Below, piece by piece: positions 24,495 to 33,460 of a DNA stretch of 39,531 nt. A program made the translations under genes and the position numbers. This DNA is from Paracoccaceae bacterium (GTDB lineage Bacteria; Pseudomonadota; Alphaproteobacteria; Rhodobacterales; Rhodobacteraceae): assembly GCA_018223125.1 (NCBI GenBank), contig JAAEZA010000041.1:1-39531 (forward strand), in the 5' to 3' direction. Each line of letters opens with the position of its first letter. Within the stretch, counting starts at the first letter, position 1. The notes under the pieces are model-generated. The model was given only the letters and a program-made list of their open reading frames with translations. It was not told the DNA's origin and made no database searches.

Positions 24495-25396
24495 TGCAGG
24501 ATCTTGACACAATCATGCTGAACTTCAGTCCGGCCAGCCTGATGGCGCTGAATGCCATTCTGGCGGTCGTGATGTTTTCGATCGCGCTGGATCTGCGGGT
24601 AGATGATTTCCGCCGTGTGCTGGTGGCGCCCAAGGCCCTGATTATCGGGCTGGTCTCGCAGTTTTTGCTGTTGCCAGCGCTGACCTTTCTGCTGGTACTG
24701 GTAACAACGCCGCGCCCGTCGATCGCCTTGGGTCTGATCCTTGTGGCAGCCTGTCCGGGGGGAAATATTTCGAACTTTATCACCCATCGTGCAGGGGGAA
24801 ATGCGGCCCTGTCTGTGTCGATGACAGCTTTTGCCACGGTGGGGGCGGTGCTGTTGACGCCGCTCAATATCGCGTTCTGGGGCGGGCTCTACGCCCCGAC
24901 CCGCGCGGTGTTGCAGGCTACGTCCATCGACCCGGTACAGGTCGCGATTACGGTGACGCTGATGTTGCTGTTGCCGCTGGCGCTGGGCATCGCGCTGAAC
25001 GCCCGTAAACCGGCGCTGGCAGGGCGTCTGCGCAAGCCGATGCAACTGGCATCCATGGGAATCTTTGTGGCCTTCATCGTGCTGGCGCTGGCGGCGAACT
25101 GGGGATTTTTCCTGCAATATGCATGGCTCGTCGCCGGATTGGTCGTGCTTCACAACGCACTGGCGCTGGCGGGCGGATTTACCCTTGCCAGTCTTGCGCG
25201 GCTCAGCCCGTTCGACCGCCGTGCCATTACGATTGAAACCGGCATCCAGAACTCGGGCCTTGGACTGGTGCTGATCTTCGGCTTTTTCGGAGGCTTGGGG
25301 GGCATGGCTGTTGTCGCGGCCTTCTGGGGGATCTGGCACGCGATCTCCGGCATCGCACTGGCCGGTCTGTTCAACCGGACCGAGGCCCAACGATGA
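24494..25396 (+). CDS. BASS-family (bile acid:sodium symporter) transporter
   Basis: 300 residues with about nine to ten hydrophobic helices, the usual size of the bile-acid/arsenite/pantoate-type BASS family. Seen are the core ILVAACPGGNISNFITHRAGGNAALSVSMTA, which corresponds to the unwound sodium-site helix, and the second half ETGIQNSGLGLVLIF. It would import or export an organic anion in a sodium-linked way. The start overlaps the monooxygenase stop and the end overlaps the next gene (ATGA), so it is tightly coupled in the operon. The name says little about the substrate: bacterial members carry many organic acids. Confidence 0.88.
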   Translation: MQDLDTIMLNFSPASLMALNAILAVVMFSIALDLRVDDFRRVLVAPKALIIGLVSQFLLLPALTFLLVLVTTPRPSIALGLILVAACPGGNISNFITHRAGGNAALSVSMTAFATVGAVLLTPLNIAFWGGLYAPTRAVLQATSIDPVQVAITVTLMLLLPLALGIALNARKPALAGRLRKPMQLASMGIFVAFIVLALAANWGFFLQYAWLVAGLVVLHNALALAGGFTLASLARLSPFDRRAITIETGIQNSGLGLVLIFGFFGGLGGMAVVAAFWGIWHAISGIALAGLFNRTEAQR

Positions 25397-26328
25397 GCCG
25401 TATTCTGATCACAGGGGCGGCGGGGGCCGTGGGGCAGGCCCTGCTGGCAGAACTGGACGCTGTGCAGCATCAGGTGATTGCCACGGACCTGCGCCCGCCC
25501 GTCCTGCCGGAGGGCGTGACCTTTGAAAAACTGGATGTGACAGGGGATGATCCGGACAGCGTGATCGGGGCGCACAGGCCTGATACGGTGGTGCATCTCG
25601 CCTCTGTCGTCTCGCCACCCAAAGGGTCCACGCGCGCGTTCGAATATGATGTGGACGTAAACGGCAGCCGCAATGTGCTGGCGGCCTGTATCAAACACGG
25701 TGTGGGGCGGATCGTGGTGACATCTTCCGGCGCGGCCTATGGCTATCACGCGGACAACCCTGTTCCCTTGCGCGAAAGCGATCCTGTACGCGGGAACGAA
25801 GCCTTCCCTTATGCCCATCACAAGCGGCTGGTGGAAGAGATGCTGACACAGGCGCGGCAGGACTTTCCCGTGTTGGAGCAGGTTGTTCTGCGGGTCGGAA
25901 CTGTGCTGGGCGCGGGCCTGGAAAACCAGATTACCGCCCTGTTTCACAAGCCGAAACTGCTGATGCTGCGGGGATATGACAGCCCCTTCGTGTTTATCTG
26001 GACGCAGGATCTGGCCCGTATCTTGCGGCGGGCTGCAACCGATGGACCATCGGGTATCTTCAACGTGGCAGGGGACGGGGCGCTTGGCATTCCCGAGCTC
26101 GCCAATCTGCTGGGCAAACCGGTGCGCGCCATCCCCGCAGGGCTGGTGCATGCGGCGCTGTCGGTGGCCAAACCGCTTGGCCTGTCCCGCTACGGGCCGG
26201 AACAGGTGCGTTTTTTGCAGTTCCGCCCTGTACTGGACAACACCGCGTTGAAGCAGAGGTTCGGCTATACGCCGGAACTGACCAGTCTGGAGGTGTTCGA
26301 GTTATGGAGAAAGGCGGCAAACCTGTGA
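25393..26328 (+). CDS. NAD-dependent epimerase/dehydratase-type extended SDR
   Basis: 311 residues. The Rossmann motif GAAGAVGQA (8-16), VVHLASVVSPP, VTSSGAAYGYH and the catalytic Tyr/Lys in PYAHHKRLVEE (YxxxK) mark an extended SDR, similar to sugar-nucleotide epimerases and hydroxysteroid-dehydrogenase-like proteins. No sugar-nucleotide genes are near, so in this operon it more probably reduces or oxidises a hydroxyl/keto group of the monooxygenase substrate (inference). It overlaps the BASS gene by ATGA and the next SDR by 25 bases. Confidence 0.86.
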   Translation: MSRILITGAAGAVGQALLAELDAVQHQVIATDLRPPVLPEGVTFEKLDVTGDDPDSVIGAHRPDTVVHLASVVSPPKGSTRAFEYDVDVNGSRNVLAACIKHGVGRIVVTSSGAAYGYHADNPVPLRESDPVRGNEAFPYAHHKRLVEEMLTQARQDFPVLEQVVLRVGTVLGAGLENQITALFHKPKLLMLRGYDSPFVFIWTQDLARILRRAATDGPSGIFNVAGDGALGIPELANLLGKPVRAIPAGLVHAALSVAKPLGLSRYGPEQVRFLQFRPVLDNTALKQRFGYTPELTSLEVFELWRKAANL

Positions 26329-27092
26329 AAACAGCAGTGATAACCGGTGGCGCCGGCGGTTTGGGGCAAGCGTTGACAACTGATCTGTTGCAGCAGGGGT
26401 GGCAGGTCTATCTGCTGGATTTGCCAAGCGATCAATTGGAGCGGATGGCAGGGCAAAGAGGTGTCACTGCGCTGGCCTGTGATCTCTGTGACAGTGCGGC
26501 GCTTCGTGCGGCGGCGGCTGAAATCCTTGCACAAAGCCCCGCCATCGATCTGGTGATCTACAATGCGGGGCGGACCCAGATCGGACCATTTGAAACGCAG
26601 GATATGGTGGCCCACCGGAAATTGTTCGAGGTGAATTATTTTGCGGCTGTGTCCTGTGCTGCGCTGTTTCTCGGGGCTGTTCGTCAGGCGGAAGGCACCC
26701 ATCTGGCAGTATCATCCGTTGCGGGCTTTGCGCCATTGACGCAGCGCACCGCTTACGCGGCCAGCAAGCACGCGCTGGAAGGGTTCTTCAAGTCCCTGCG
26801 CTCCGAAGAGCGGCCCTATGGTGTGAGAGTACAGATCGCAGCACCTTCCTTCGTCGCCACCAATATCGGCCGCGCAGAGCCCCAATCCGGCGGGCTGGCA
26901 CGCCCCGGATCGGCCACGGACGCGGTGGATGTCATGACGCCGGAGCAGGCCAGCGCGGAAATCCTGCGCGGACTGTCAAAAGGCGCGGATATGATCCCCG
27001 TGGGGCGCGTGGCCAGACTGGCATGGTGGCTGAACCGGATCGCCCCGCGCCTTTATCAAAAGCTGATGGAGCGCAATATCGGCGGATCGTAG
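26304..27092 (+). CDS. Classical short-chain dehydrogenase/reductase
   Basis: 262 residues. Cofactor motif TGGAGGLG, NAG in VIYNAGRTQ, active-site Ser in VSSVAGF and YAASK (Tyr and Lys) are all present, so it should be an active NAD(P)-dependent oxidoreductase. The ATG at 26304 has GGAGG about 10 bases upstream; a GTG at 26325, whose GTGA overlaps the previous stop, is an alternative. It is the last gene of the FMO-BASS-SDR operon and is convergent with the DAO-type oxidase gene only 7 bases away. The substrate is unknown. Confidence 0.88.
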   Translation: MEKGGKPVKTAVITGGAGGLGQALTTDLLQQGWQVYLLDLPSDQLERMAGQRGVTALACDLCDSAALRAAAAEILAQSPAIDLVIYNAGRTQIGPFETQDMVAHRKLFEVNYFAAVSCAALFLGAVRQAEGTHLAVSSVAGFAPLTQRTAYAASKHALEGFFKSLRSEERPYGVRVQIAAPSFVATNIGRAEPQSGGLARPGSATDAVDVMTPEQASAEILRGLSKGADMIPVGRVARLAWWLNRIAPRLYQKLMERNIGGS

Positions 27093-27099
27093 AACCGCA

Positions 27100-28203
27100 T
27101 CACCCCTGCGCGAAACGGGCCGGAGAAAGCGCGGCCACGGTTCCTTCGTCCAGATCCGGAGCCTCTCCCGTACACAGCGCAGCACAAAGAGCCGCCAGCG
27201 CAGGGGCGGTTTGCACGCCGTAGCCGCCTTGACCTGCAAGCCAGAAAAAACCGTCCTTGGCGGGATCGAAGCCTACAACTGGCGTGCGATCTTCAGTAAA
27301 GCTGCGCAGTCCGGCCCAACTGTGGGAAGGGCGTGTTACAGGTACTGTTACCGCTTGTTCATACCGGTAAAGACCTTCGGCCAGCACCATATCATCCGGC
27401 CATGCGTCATGGGGATGGGTCGGGTCTTCATCTGCCGGTGAGACGAGCAACCTGCCTGCATCCGGTTTGGCATACCAGCTTTCGGTGACAGAGGCGAAGA
27501 GGGGCCAGTGATCAATGTTATACTCCTGCGGCGCATCCAGCAGAACCGCAGAGCGGCGCATCGGAGTCAGTCCGACGGGGGATGCGCCTGCCATCTGCGC
27601 GATCTGGTCCGCCCAAGCGCCGCCTGCGTTCACGATTACAGGGGCGAAATATTCTGTTTCTTTTGTTGCAACCCGCCACAGTCCATTGTCATGCGTCAGA
27701 CCACAGACGCGGCTGTTCGTAACCGTCTTTCCGCCTCGCCCCCGCAGCAGCCGCAGATAGCCCTGCAACAACCGGTCTACATCTATGTCCTGCGCGTCCG
27801 GTTCCAATATGGCTGCTGCAATGCGTTCCGGTCGCAGGATGGGCACCAGTTCCAGCGCCTGTTCTGGGCTGAGATGCTCCAGTCCGGTGGCGTCGCGGGC
27901 GTAATCTTCCAGTTCTTCAAGGTCACCCGAACCTGCGATCAGCAGTTCGCCACGTGGCGACAGCAGGCCACTGTCGCAAATGCCCTTTCCGCTCTGCAGC
28001 ACAGGGGCGGCGGCATTGTTCAGGGCGCGCAGAACGGCATTGCCATAGTTGCGGATGAAGATCGCGGCAGACCGTCCGGTGGAGTGATAGCCGAACTGGG
28101 GTTCGGACTCTAGCAGCAGGACATTCGCATGTTCTGCCAGATGGGCGGCAGCACTGGTACCGGCAATGCCGCCGCCGATCACGATGATGTCCGGCTGGGT
28201 CAT
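27100..28203 (-). CDS. DAO-family FAD-dependent oxidoreductase
   Basis: 367 residues of the D-amino-acid-oxidase/glycine-oxidase fold. The N-terminal dinucleotide motif is VIGGGIAGTSAAAHLAE, followed by LLLESEPQFGYHSTGRSAA, APVIVNAGGAWADQIA, GLRSFTEDRTPVVGFDP and the FWLAGQGGYGVQTAPA C-terminal FAD block. It oxidises a C-N bond of an amine or amino acid, releasing ammonia or an amine. It is the last gene of the ABC importer/deacetylase operon and is coupled by ATGA overlap to the deacetylase. In that setting a polyamine or its product is the likely substrate (inference). Confidence 0.88.
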   Translation of the reverse strand: MTQPDIIVIGGGIAGTSAAAHLAEHANVLLLESEPQFGYHSTGRSAAIFIRNYGNAVLRALNNAAAPVLQSGKGICDSGLLSPRGELLIAGSGDLEELEDYARDATGLEHLSPEQALELVPILRPERIAAAILEPDAQDIDVDRLLQGYLRLLRGRGGKTVTNSRVCGLTHDNGLWRVATKETEYFAPVIVNAGGAWADQIAQMAGASPVGLTPMRRSAVLLDAPQEYNIDHWPLFASVTESWYAKPDAGRLLVSPADEDPTHPHDAWPDDMVLAEGLYRYEQAVTVPVTRPSHSWAGLRSFTEDRTPVVGFDPAKDGFFWLAGQGGYGVQTAPALAALCAALCTGEAPDLDEGTVAALSPARFAQG

Positions 28204-29222
28204 GCCCCTTGAAACCCGTTCAGTACACTGGTCAGGTTTTCACCCAGTTCATCGCAAAGATATCCGCCTTCCTGCACCAAAAGGGTCGGCAGTTTCAACC
28301 CCGCTATGGCCGCCCCGATCCGCCCGAAACCTTCGGTGGTGACGGCCAGTCCTTTGAATGGGTCGTCAATAAAGGCATCAAGGCCAAGGGCGATAACAAC
28401 CGCATCCGCACCAAAGGCCCGAACGCGGGCAAGGGCACTATCAAGGGACTTGAGGAAGTCCGCGTCGTTTGTTCCACGGGCCAGCGGCAGGTTGAGGTTG
28501 TAGCCAAGCCCCGCGCCCGCACCCCGTTCATGGGCATGGCCCCAGAAGAACGGGTAGAACCGTTCCGGATCGGCATGGATCGAAACTGTCAGCACATCGT
28601 CGCGATTGTAAAAGATGCCCTGCGTGCCGTTGCCGTGATGCACATCCACATCCAGAATGGCAGGCCGCAACCCTTTGGCCCGCAGGCGCTCGGCAGCGAT
28701 AGCGGAATTGTTCAGAAAGCAAAATCCCCCGGCCAGATCCCCGAAGGCGTGATGACCGGGCGGGCGGGACAGCACATAGGCCGAATGTCCGCCGTCAATC
28801 AGGCTGTCCGCGCCGGATATTGCGGATTGGGCCGACCAATAGGCCGCTTCCCATGTGCCTTCTGCGATGGGGCAGGCGGTGTCGGCCTGATGATAGCCTG
28901 CCTGCCCGACAGCAGAGCGGGGATAGCTGTCTGTCCGGTTCGCGGGGTGAATGTTGGGGATGACCTCTGCACCGGCGCCGTCGATATATTGCCAGCGTTT
29001 GTAGATGTTTTGCAGGAAGGTCAGATATTCGGGCGAATGGATCGCGGCAATCGGGCCAAGCCCTGCATCCTGTGGCGGCTCGAAACGGCACCCTGCAGCG
29101 TCTGCACCAGAGCGCAGCATCTCGATCCGCGCGGGCTGTTCGGGGTTGGGCTGGAGCGCACCGCTCGCCATGAAATGCTTGGGATCATGGTTCCACTGAC
29201 GATCATCAAAAAACGCTTTCAT
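28200..29222 (-). CDS. Histone-deacetylase-fold amidohydrolase, acetylpolyamine amidohydrolase-like
   Basis: 340 residues from the ATG at 29222 (AAAGGA six bases upstream), close to the 341 of characterised acetylpolyamine amidohydrolase. The active site is intact: His157-His158 in RPPGHHA, zinc ligands Asp193 and His195 in DVDVHHGNG, Asp282 in LGLDAFIDDP, and catalytic Tyr321 in QEGGY. GGFCFLNN is also conserved. It removes acetyl groups from N-acetylated polyamines or similar amides in the cytosol. Its neighbours, a polyamine-type importer, an acetyltransferase, an aminotransferase and an amine oxidase, support that role. Other HDAC-like amidase activities cannot be excluded. Confidence 0.88.
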   Translation of the reverse strand: MKAFFDDRQWNHDPKHFMASGALQPNPEQPARIEMLRSGADAAGCRFEPPQDAGLGPIAAIHSPEYLTFLQNIYKRWQYIDGAGAEVIPNIHPANRTDSYPRSAVGQAGYHQADTACPIAEGTWEAAYWSAQSAISGADSLIDGGHSAYVLSRPPGHHAFGDLAGGFCFLNNSAIAAERLRAKGLRPAILDVDVHHGNGTQGIFYNRDDVLTVSIHADPERFYPFFWGHAHERGAGAGLGYNLNLPLARGTNDADFLKSLDSALARVRAFGADAVVIALGLDAFIDDPFKGLAVTTEGFGRIGAAIAGLKLPTLLVQEGGYLCDELGENLTSVLNGFQGA

Positions 29223-29710
29223 TTGCATCCTTTCAGGGTTTCGAACCCGCTTTTGTCCAGAAACATGGTTGTTTCGCTGTCCTTTGGCACAAAGCCGAGC
29301 CTGTCGTAAAACTGTCGCGACTTTACCGACTGGTCGTAAACGGCCAGCTTGATATAACCGGCCCCCCATTTGGCAGCAGACCAGTCAGCCGCGGCCGCCA
29401 GCAAGCGCCGCCCGAGCCCGCTGCCCCGCGTGCTTTCCGCCACCCAGAGATCGGAGACAAAGCTTCCCGTGCTGGCCATAGAAGTGGAGGTTACAGGGGA
29501 GAACATGATGGCGCCGTCCAGCACATCCGGCCTGCTTTGCGCGATCAGTGCATAAAAGGCCGGTAGCGGGCCGAAACCCGCCTGTTCCAGAAACTCCGGA
29601 GTTGCCGGATGGGGATCGTCCAGTTCGGCTGACAAGGCGGCCAGCGCGGCGTTTAGCAAGGGCAGGTCGGATTTTTCCGCCAGCCGGATGGTTTGGGGTG
29701 TCGATAGCAT
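29219..29710 (-). CDS. GNAT-family N-acetyltransferase
   Basis: 163 residues with the acetyl-CoA motif RGSGLGRRLL (R-G-x-G-x-G), preceded by the VSDLWVAEST strand and followed by AVYDQSVKSRQFYDRLGF. It transfers acetyl from acetyl-CoA to an amine. It overlaps the deacetylase start by ATGA, so an acetylase and a deacetylase are translated together, an arrangement worth noting. A polyamine or amine intermediate is the likely acceptor (inference from context); protein acetylation is possible too. Confidence 0.87.
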   Translation of the reverse strand: MLSTPQTIRLAEKSDLPLLNAALAALSAELDDPHPATPEFLEQAGFGPLPAFYALIAQSRPDVLDGAIMFSPVTSTSMASTGSFVSDLWVAESTRGSGLGRRLLAAAADWSAAKWGAGYIKLAVYDQSVKSRQFYDRLGFVPKDSETTMFLDKSGFETLKGCK

Positions 29711-29755
29711 TGTGCAGTCCTGTCGCGGGCAGGCCCGCTCGTTTTTATTGCAGTG

Positions 29756-31084
29756 TCACAGGGTTGGGATTTCGGCCATGAATTGGGCCATGGAACGGTC
29801 CAGTATTTCCGCGATTTCATCCAGTTGCGGTTCGCTTACGCTCATCGGCGGGCAGACCAGAAAGTGATCTCCGGACAGGCCGCCGCGGGTGCGGCGGGAA
29901 TAGATGATCAACCCGTTTTCATAGGCAATATCCACCAGCCGCGCGTGGGCGTTCAGTCCGGTTGGCAAAGGGGCCTTGGTACTGCGGTCCGCCATCAGTT
30001 CGAAGGCCAGCAACAGCCCCTTGCCCCGTACATCCCCGATCACGGGGTAGCGTTGCAACAGCGATTGCAGCCGATCGGTCAGTGCTTGCCCCATGGCTGC
30101 GGCATTGCCGACAAGATCCTGCCGTTCGATTTCATCCAGAACGGCCAGTCCGGCCGCGCAGGCGAGCGGATTACCGGCATAGGTGTAGCCGTGGATGAAC
30201 CCGCCGGCATCAAGAACGGCTTCGACCATATCGTTGCGCGCAATCATCGCGCCAAGGGGCACATAACCCGCGCCAAAGCCTTTGGACAGGGCGATCAGAT
30301 CGGGGGTGACGTCCCAATGTTCCGCGCCAAAGAATTTTCCCGTGCGTCCGCCTCCTGTCATTACCTCGTCATGGATCAGCAGCACACCATATTGGTCGCA
30401 AATCTCGCGGATGCGTTGCATGTAACCGGCTGGCGGCACCAGCGCGCCGGTGGACGCGCCGCCCACAGGTTCGACAATAAAGGCCAGCACGGTTGACGGC
30501 CCTTCTTCAAGGATCTTTTCCTCCAGCATATTGGCATAATGCAGCCCTGTCGCAGGATCGTCCGGATCCAGCCCGTCCAAATAGGCGCGGGGGGCGGGAA
30601 TTTTCGGCATGGGTTTCATCATCGGATCAAACGGGGCGGACATGGGCGCATAGCCGGTGATCGCCAGTGCGCCAAGTGTCGCACCATGATAGCTCGGGTA
30701 GCGGGAAATCACCTTGTACCGTTGGGCCTCTCCTTGGGTCAGGGCATACTGGCGGGCCATTTTCAGTGCGGATTCTACCGCCTCTGATCCGCCGGAGACA
30801 AAGAAAACGCGGTCCAGACCTTCCGGTGTCAACCCCGCAATCCTTGCGGCCAGCGCCTCGCTTGGTTCGGTCTGGAAATGCAGGCGGTAACCGAAGGTGG
30901 ATTTGTCCATCTGTTCGCGCATGGCCGCCAGAACATTGGGGTTGGAATGGCCGATATTGCTGACCATCGCGCCGGAAGATCCGTCGATATAGCGTTTGCC
31001 GGAGGTGTCCCACATATAGATGCCCTCGGCCCGTTGCAGGTCGGGGCGTGGCAGGCGGCTTTGATAGAACAGGTGGCTTTTCAT
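29756..31084 (-). CDS. Class III (omega) aminotransferase, polyamine-type
   Basis: 442 residues from the ATG at 31084, one base after the ATPase stop. PLP-fold features are FFVSGGSEAVESALKMAR, SYHGATLGAL, Asp239 in LIHDEVMTGGGRTG and the PLP lysine Lys268 in ALSKGFGAGYVPLGA. Members deaminate omega-amino compounds such as putrescine, GABA, beta-alanine or taurine using pyruvate or 2-oxoglutarate. The ABC importer just upstream favours a diamine or polyamine substrate, giving an aminoaldehyde. Frames upstream of this ATG run into the ATPase gene and are not used. Confidence 0.9.
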   Translation of the reverse strand: MKSHLFYQSRLPRPDLQRAEGIYMWDTSGKRYIDGSSGAMVSNIGHSNPNVLAAMREQMDKSTFGYRLHFQTEPSEALAARIAGLTPEGLDRVFFVSGGSEAVESALKMARQYALTQGEAQRYKVISRYPSYHGATLGALAITGYAPMSAPFDPMMKPMPKIPAPRAYLDGLDPDDPATGLHYANMLEEKILEEGPSTVLAFIVEPVGGASTGALVPPAGYMQRIREICDQYGVLLIHDEVMTGGGRTGKFFGAEHWDVTPDLIALSKGFGAGYVPLGAMIARNDMVEAVLDAGGFIHGYTYAGNPLACAAGLAVLDEIERQDLVGNAAAMGQALTDRLQSLLQRYPVIGDVRGKGLLLAFELMADRSTKAPLPTGLNAHARLVDIAYENGLIIYSRRTRGGLSGDHFLVCPPMSVSEPQLDEIAEILDRSMAQFMAEIPTL

Positions 31085-31085
31085 G

Positions 31086-32162
31086 TCAGGCGTCTTTCGC
31101 GGGCAGGGCGCTGCATTCATCCGCAGCGAGGGTCAGGTTCACGGTGCCGCCCGCAGCAAAGGGACGGCCCGAAATCATGTTGATGGCCTGTAGCTGGGTG
31201 TCCCCCACGCGCAGGAAATAACGGGCAAGCTGGCCCTGATAATCCACCGCTTCTATCACCGCCTGTGTGCTGTCTGGTGAGGCTGGACCATCGGACAGGA
31301 ACAGTTTTTCAGCCCGCACCATCAACTGCCCCCGACTTGCATCTCCAAGGGTCGCGGCGCGGCTGGCGGGCACAACAGTTGTGCCGAATTCTGCGGTTTC
31401 CAGTGCGACGCCCTGCGCATCCCGCCCCAGAACGCGGGCCGGCAGCAGATTGGACGCCCCAAGGAAGGAGGCAACAAATTCGGAGGCAGGGGTGTTATAA
31501 ACCTCGTCCGGATTGCCGATCTGTTCGACCCGCCCAGCGCTCATCACGACGATACTGTCGGACATGGCCAGCGCCTCTGACTGGTCGTGCGTTACAAAAA
31601 TCGTGGTGACGCCGATGCGGTCCTGAATGGCCTTCAGTTCCACCCGCATATCTTCGCGCAGGTTGGCATCAAGGGCAGACAGGGGTTCGTCCAGCAACAA
31701 AACATCCGGTTCGATCACAATGGCACGGGCCAGTGCGATGCGTTGCTGCTGACCACCCGAAAGCTGCTGGGGGTAACGGTCCTCCACCCCCGGAAGGCGC
31801 ACGATATCAAGGGCGTCCCGCACCTTGCGCGTCACATCGGATTTCGGCACGCCGCGGTATTTCAATCCGAAAGCGATGTTTTCGCCAATGGTGCGATGGG
31901 GAAACAGCGCGTAGTTCTGGAACACCAGCCCCAGATTGCGCTTGTGGATGGGCACGTCGTTGACACGGTTGCCGCCGATCAGGATATCGCCGCTGCTGGG
32001 GTCTGCCAGACCGGAAATCATCCGCAGGATCGTGGTTTTTCCACAGCCCGACGGGCCGAGCAGCGTGGTAAAGGACGCATCCCCGAACACGATATTGGCG
32101 TTGCGGACGGCTTTGACCGCGCCATAGGATTTCTGGATATCGACAAGTTCAACACGCGCCAT
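31086..32162 (-). CDS. Polyamine-type ABC transporter ATPase (PotA family)
   Basis: 358 residues from the ATG at 32162. Walker A GPSGCGKT (36-43), Q-loop VFQNYALFPH, signature LSGGQQQR, Walker B VLLLDEPLSALD and switch His in FVTHDQSEA are all present. A C-terminal TOBE-type regulatory domain follows (about 240-358). It energises import through the two permeases encoded upstream. The order permease-permease-binding protein-ATPase matches spermidine/putrescine (Pot) and related importers; iron or thiamine importers use similar ATPases but the binding protein here is PotD-like. Confidence 0.93.
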   Translation of the reverse strand: MARVELVDIQKSYGAVKAVRNANIVFGDASFTTLLGPSGCGKTTILRMISGLADPSSGDILIGGNRVNDVPIHKRNLGLVFQNYALFPHRTIGENIAFGLKYRGVPKSDVTRKVRDALDIVRLPGVEDRYPQQLSGGQQQRIALARAIVIEPDVLLLDEPLSALDANLREDMRVELKAIQDRIGVTTIFVTHDQSEALAMSDSIVVMSAGRVEQIGNPDEVYNTPASEFVASFLGASNLLPARVLGRDAQGVALETAEFGTTVVPASRAATLGDASRGQLMVRAEKLFLSDGPASPDSTQAVIEAVDYQGQLARYFLRVGDTQLQAINMISGRPFAAGGTVNLTLAADECSALPAKDA

Positions 32163-32199
32163 AGGCAGGGGTTCCCGGAGTGGTTCTGGATAGGGGGGC

Positions 32200-32225
32200 A
32201 CAGGCCGCCGCAGGTGGCGGCCTGT
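32200..32225 (-). terminator. Hairpin between ABC binding protein and ATPase genes
   Basis: A perfect 10-bp stem ACAGGCCGCC / GGCGGCCTGT (arms 32200-32209, 32216-32225) lies about 27 bases after the binding-protein stop and before the ATPase start. With no U-tract it is more likely a partial attenuator or mRNA stabiliser than a full stop. Confidence 0.65.
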
Positions 32226-32251
32226 ACTGTGTCTGTCAGGTCGGGCCGGTC

Positions 32252-33418
32252 TCAGCCGCCCTTGGAGACACGGTTCCATTGTTTGGACTGTTCTTTTTCA
32301 ACTTCGTTCCAGACCACCGGATCGCGGAACACCAGAGTGTCGAGCTTGCCTGTCGGATCATAGGCAGGCAGCGCCTTGATGGTGTCGGTCATCTCTACCT
32401 TGTTCGGGTCAAGAGAGGTCGGGTATTTCTGCCCTTCGGCCACGGCAATCGCAGTGGCAGGGTCCAGCATGAAGTTCAGCAGTTCTTCGGCCTCTGCCAT
32501 GGGGGAACCTTTGAGCACGAACATGCTTTCCATCCACGCCAGACCGTTTGGCGGGTCCATATAGGCGATGGGGTGGCCTTGGGCCTGAAGGGCTGCAACG
32601 CGGCCGGACCATGCTTCGGTAACGTAGATTTCCTCTTTCGCCAGCAGGTCCATCAGTTCCGCACCGGAAGACCAGTATTTCAGCACCAGATCACGGTTTT
32701 CACGGGCCTTGTCCCAAACCGCATCCCAATCCTGAATATTGTTCGGATTCTGATCGGATTGCAGCGCGCCGTACCATGCACGGTTGGCCCAGTCGCCGCC
32801 CCAAGCGCCGATCTTGCCTTTCAATTCCTTGTCGAGCAGCAGGTTCGCACCCAGTTCTTTGGCTTTTTCTTCGGACACATATTTTGTGTTATAGGCAATG
32901 CCGGTCGTGCCGTAGTCATAGGGAATGGCCGAAAGGCTGTTGGGCGTGATCGCCTTGAACGGGGCAATAATCGCCTCCATCACGTTTTCCACATTCGGGA
33001 TATTGGCAAGGTTCAGTTCCGAACCGTAACCTGCATCCACCCAGCGTTTGTACCAGCTGACGCCCGACGAATGCAGGATGTTGTGACCATTGGTGCTACC
33101 AGCAGCTTTGATCTTGGTCAGCACTTCGGACTCGCCCCCGAAGGTGGCATCGACAACCTTGTTGCCGGTGGCTTCTTCGTAGGGATTAAAGGCATGTTTG
33201 CGCAGGGCTTCGGACACGACACCGCCCCAGCCTTCAAAGTAGAGTTCGGTTCCTGCAGCGCGGGCCTGTTGCGCCATGGCTGTCATAATGCCGCCGGACA
33301 CACCGGCATACATCCCCGCAGCGCCCAGCAGGCCGAAGAAAGAGCGGCGGTCCATGTCGCCGTTGCCCATCCGCTCTTTCAGCATCTCGTAACGTTTTGT
33401 ACTGTCTATCTTTTTCAT
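32252..33418 (-). CDS. ABC transporter periplasmic binding protein, PotD/PotF-like, Tat signal
   Basis: 388 residues. The N-terminus has a long n-region, then DRRSFFGLLGAAG (near residue 23) and a hydrophobic stretch ending near QQARA, a twin-arginine-type signal preceded by about 20 extra residues. The mature part is of the extracellular solute-binding family that includes spermidine/putrescine-binding proteins (LYFEGWGGVVSEALRKHAF, YDYGTTGIAYNTKYV, GAELMDLLAKEEIYVTEAWSGR). It delivers substrate to the two permeases whose genes precede it. Ligand specificity cannot be read directly; a cationic amine is favoured by the catabolic genes behind it. Confidence 0.9.
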   Translation of the reverse strand: MKKIDSTKRYEMLKERMGNGDMDRRSFFGLLGAAGMYAGVSGGIMTAMAQQARAAGTELYFEGWGGVVSEALRKHAFNPYEEATGNKVVDATFGGESEVLTKIKAAGSTNGHNILHSSGVSWYKRWVDAGYGSELNLANIPNVENVMEAIIAPFKAITPNSLSAIPYDYGTTGIAYNTKYVSEEKAKELGANLLLDKELKGKIGAWGGDWANRAWYGALQSDQNPNNIQDWDAVWDKARENRDLVLKYWSSGAELMDLLAKEEIYVTEAWSGRVAALQAQGHPIAYMDPPNGLAWMESMFVLKGSPMAEAEELLNFMLDPATAIAVAEGQKYPTSLDPNKVEMTDTIKALPAYDPTGKLDTLVFRDPVVWNEVEKEQSKQWNRVSKGG

Positions 33419-33460
33419 ATGTTTTCTCCTTGTTGGTCGGTTGGTTCTTATTGGTTCGGT

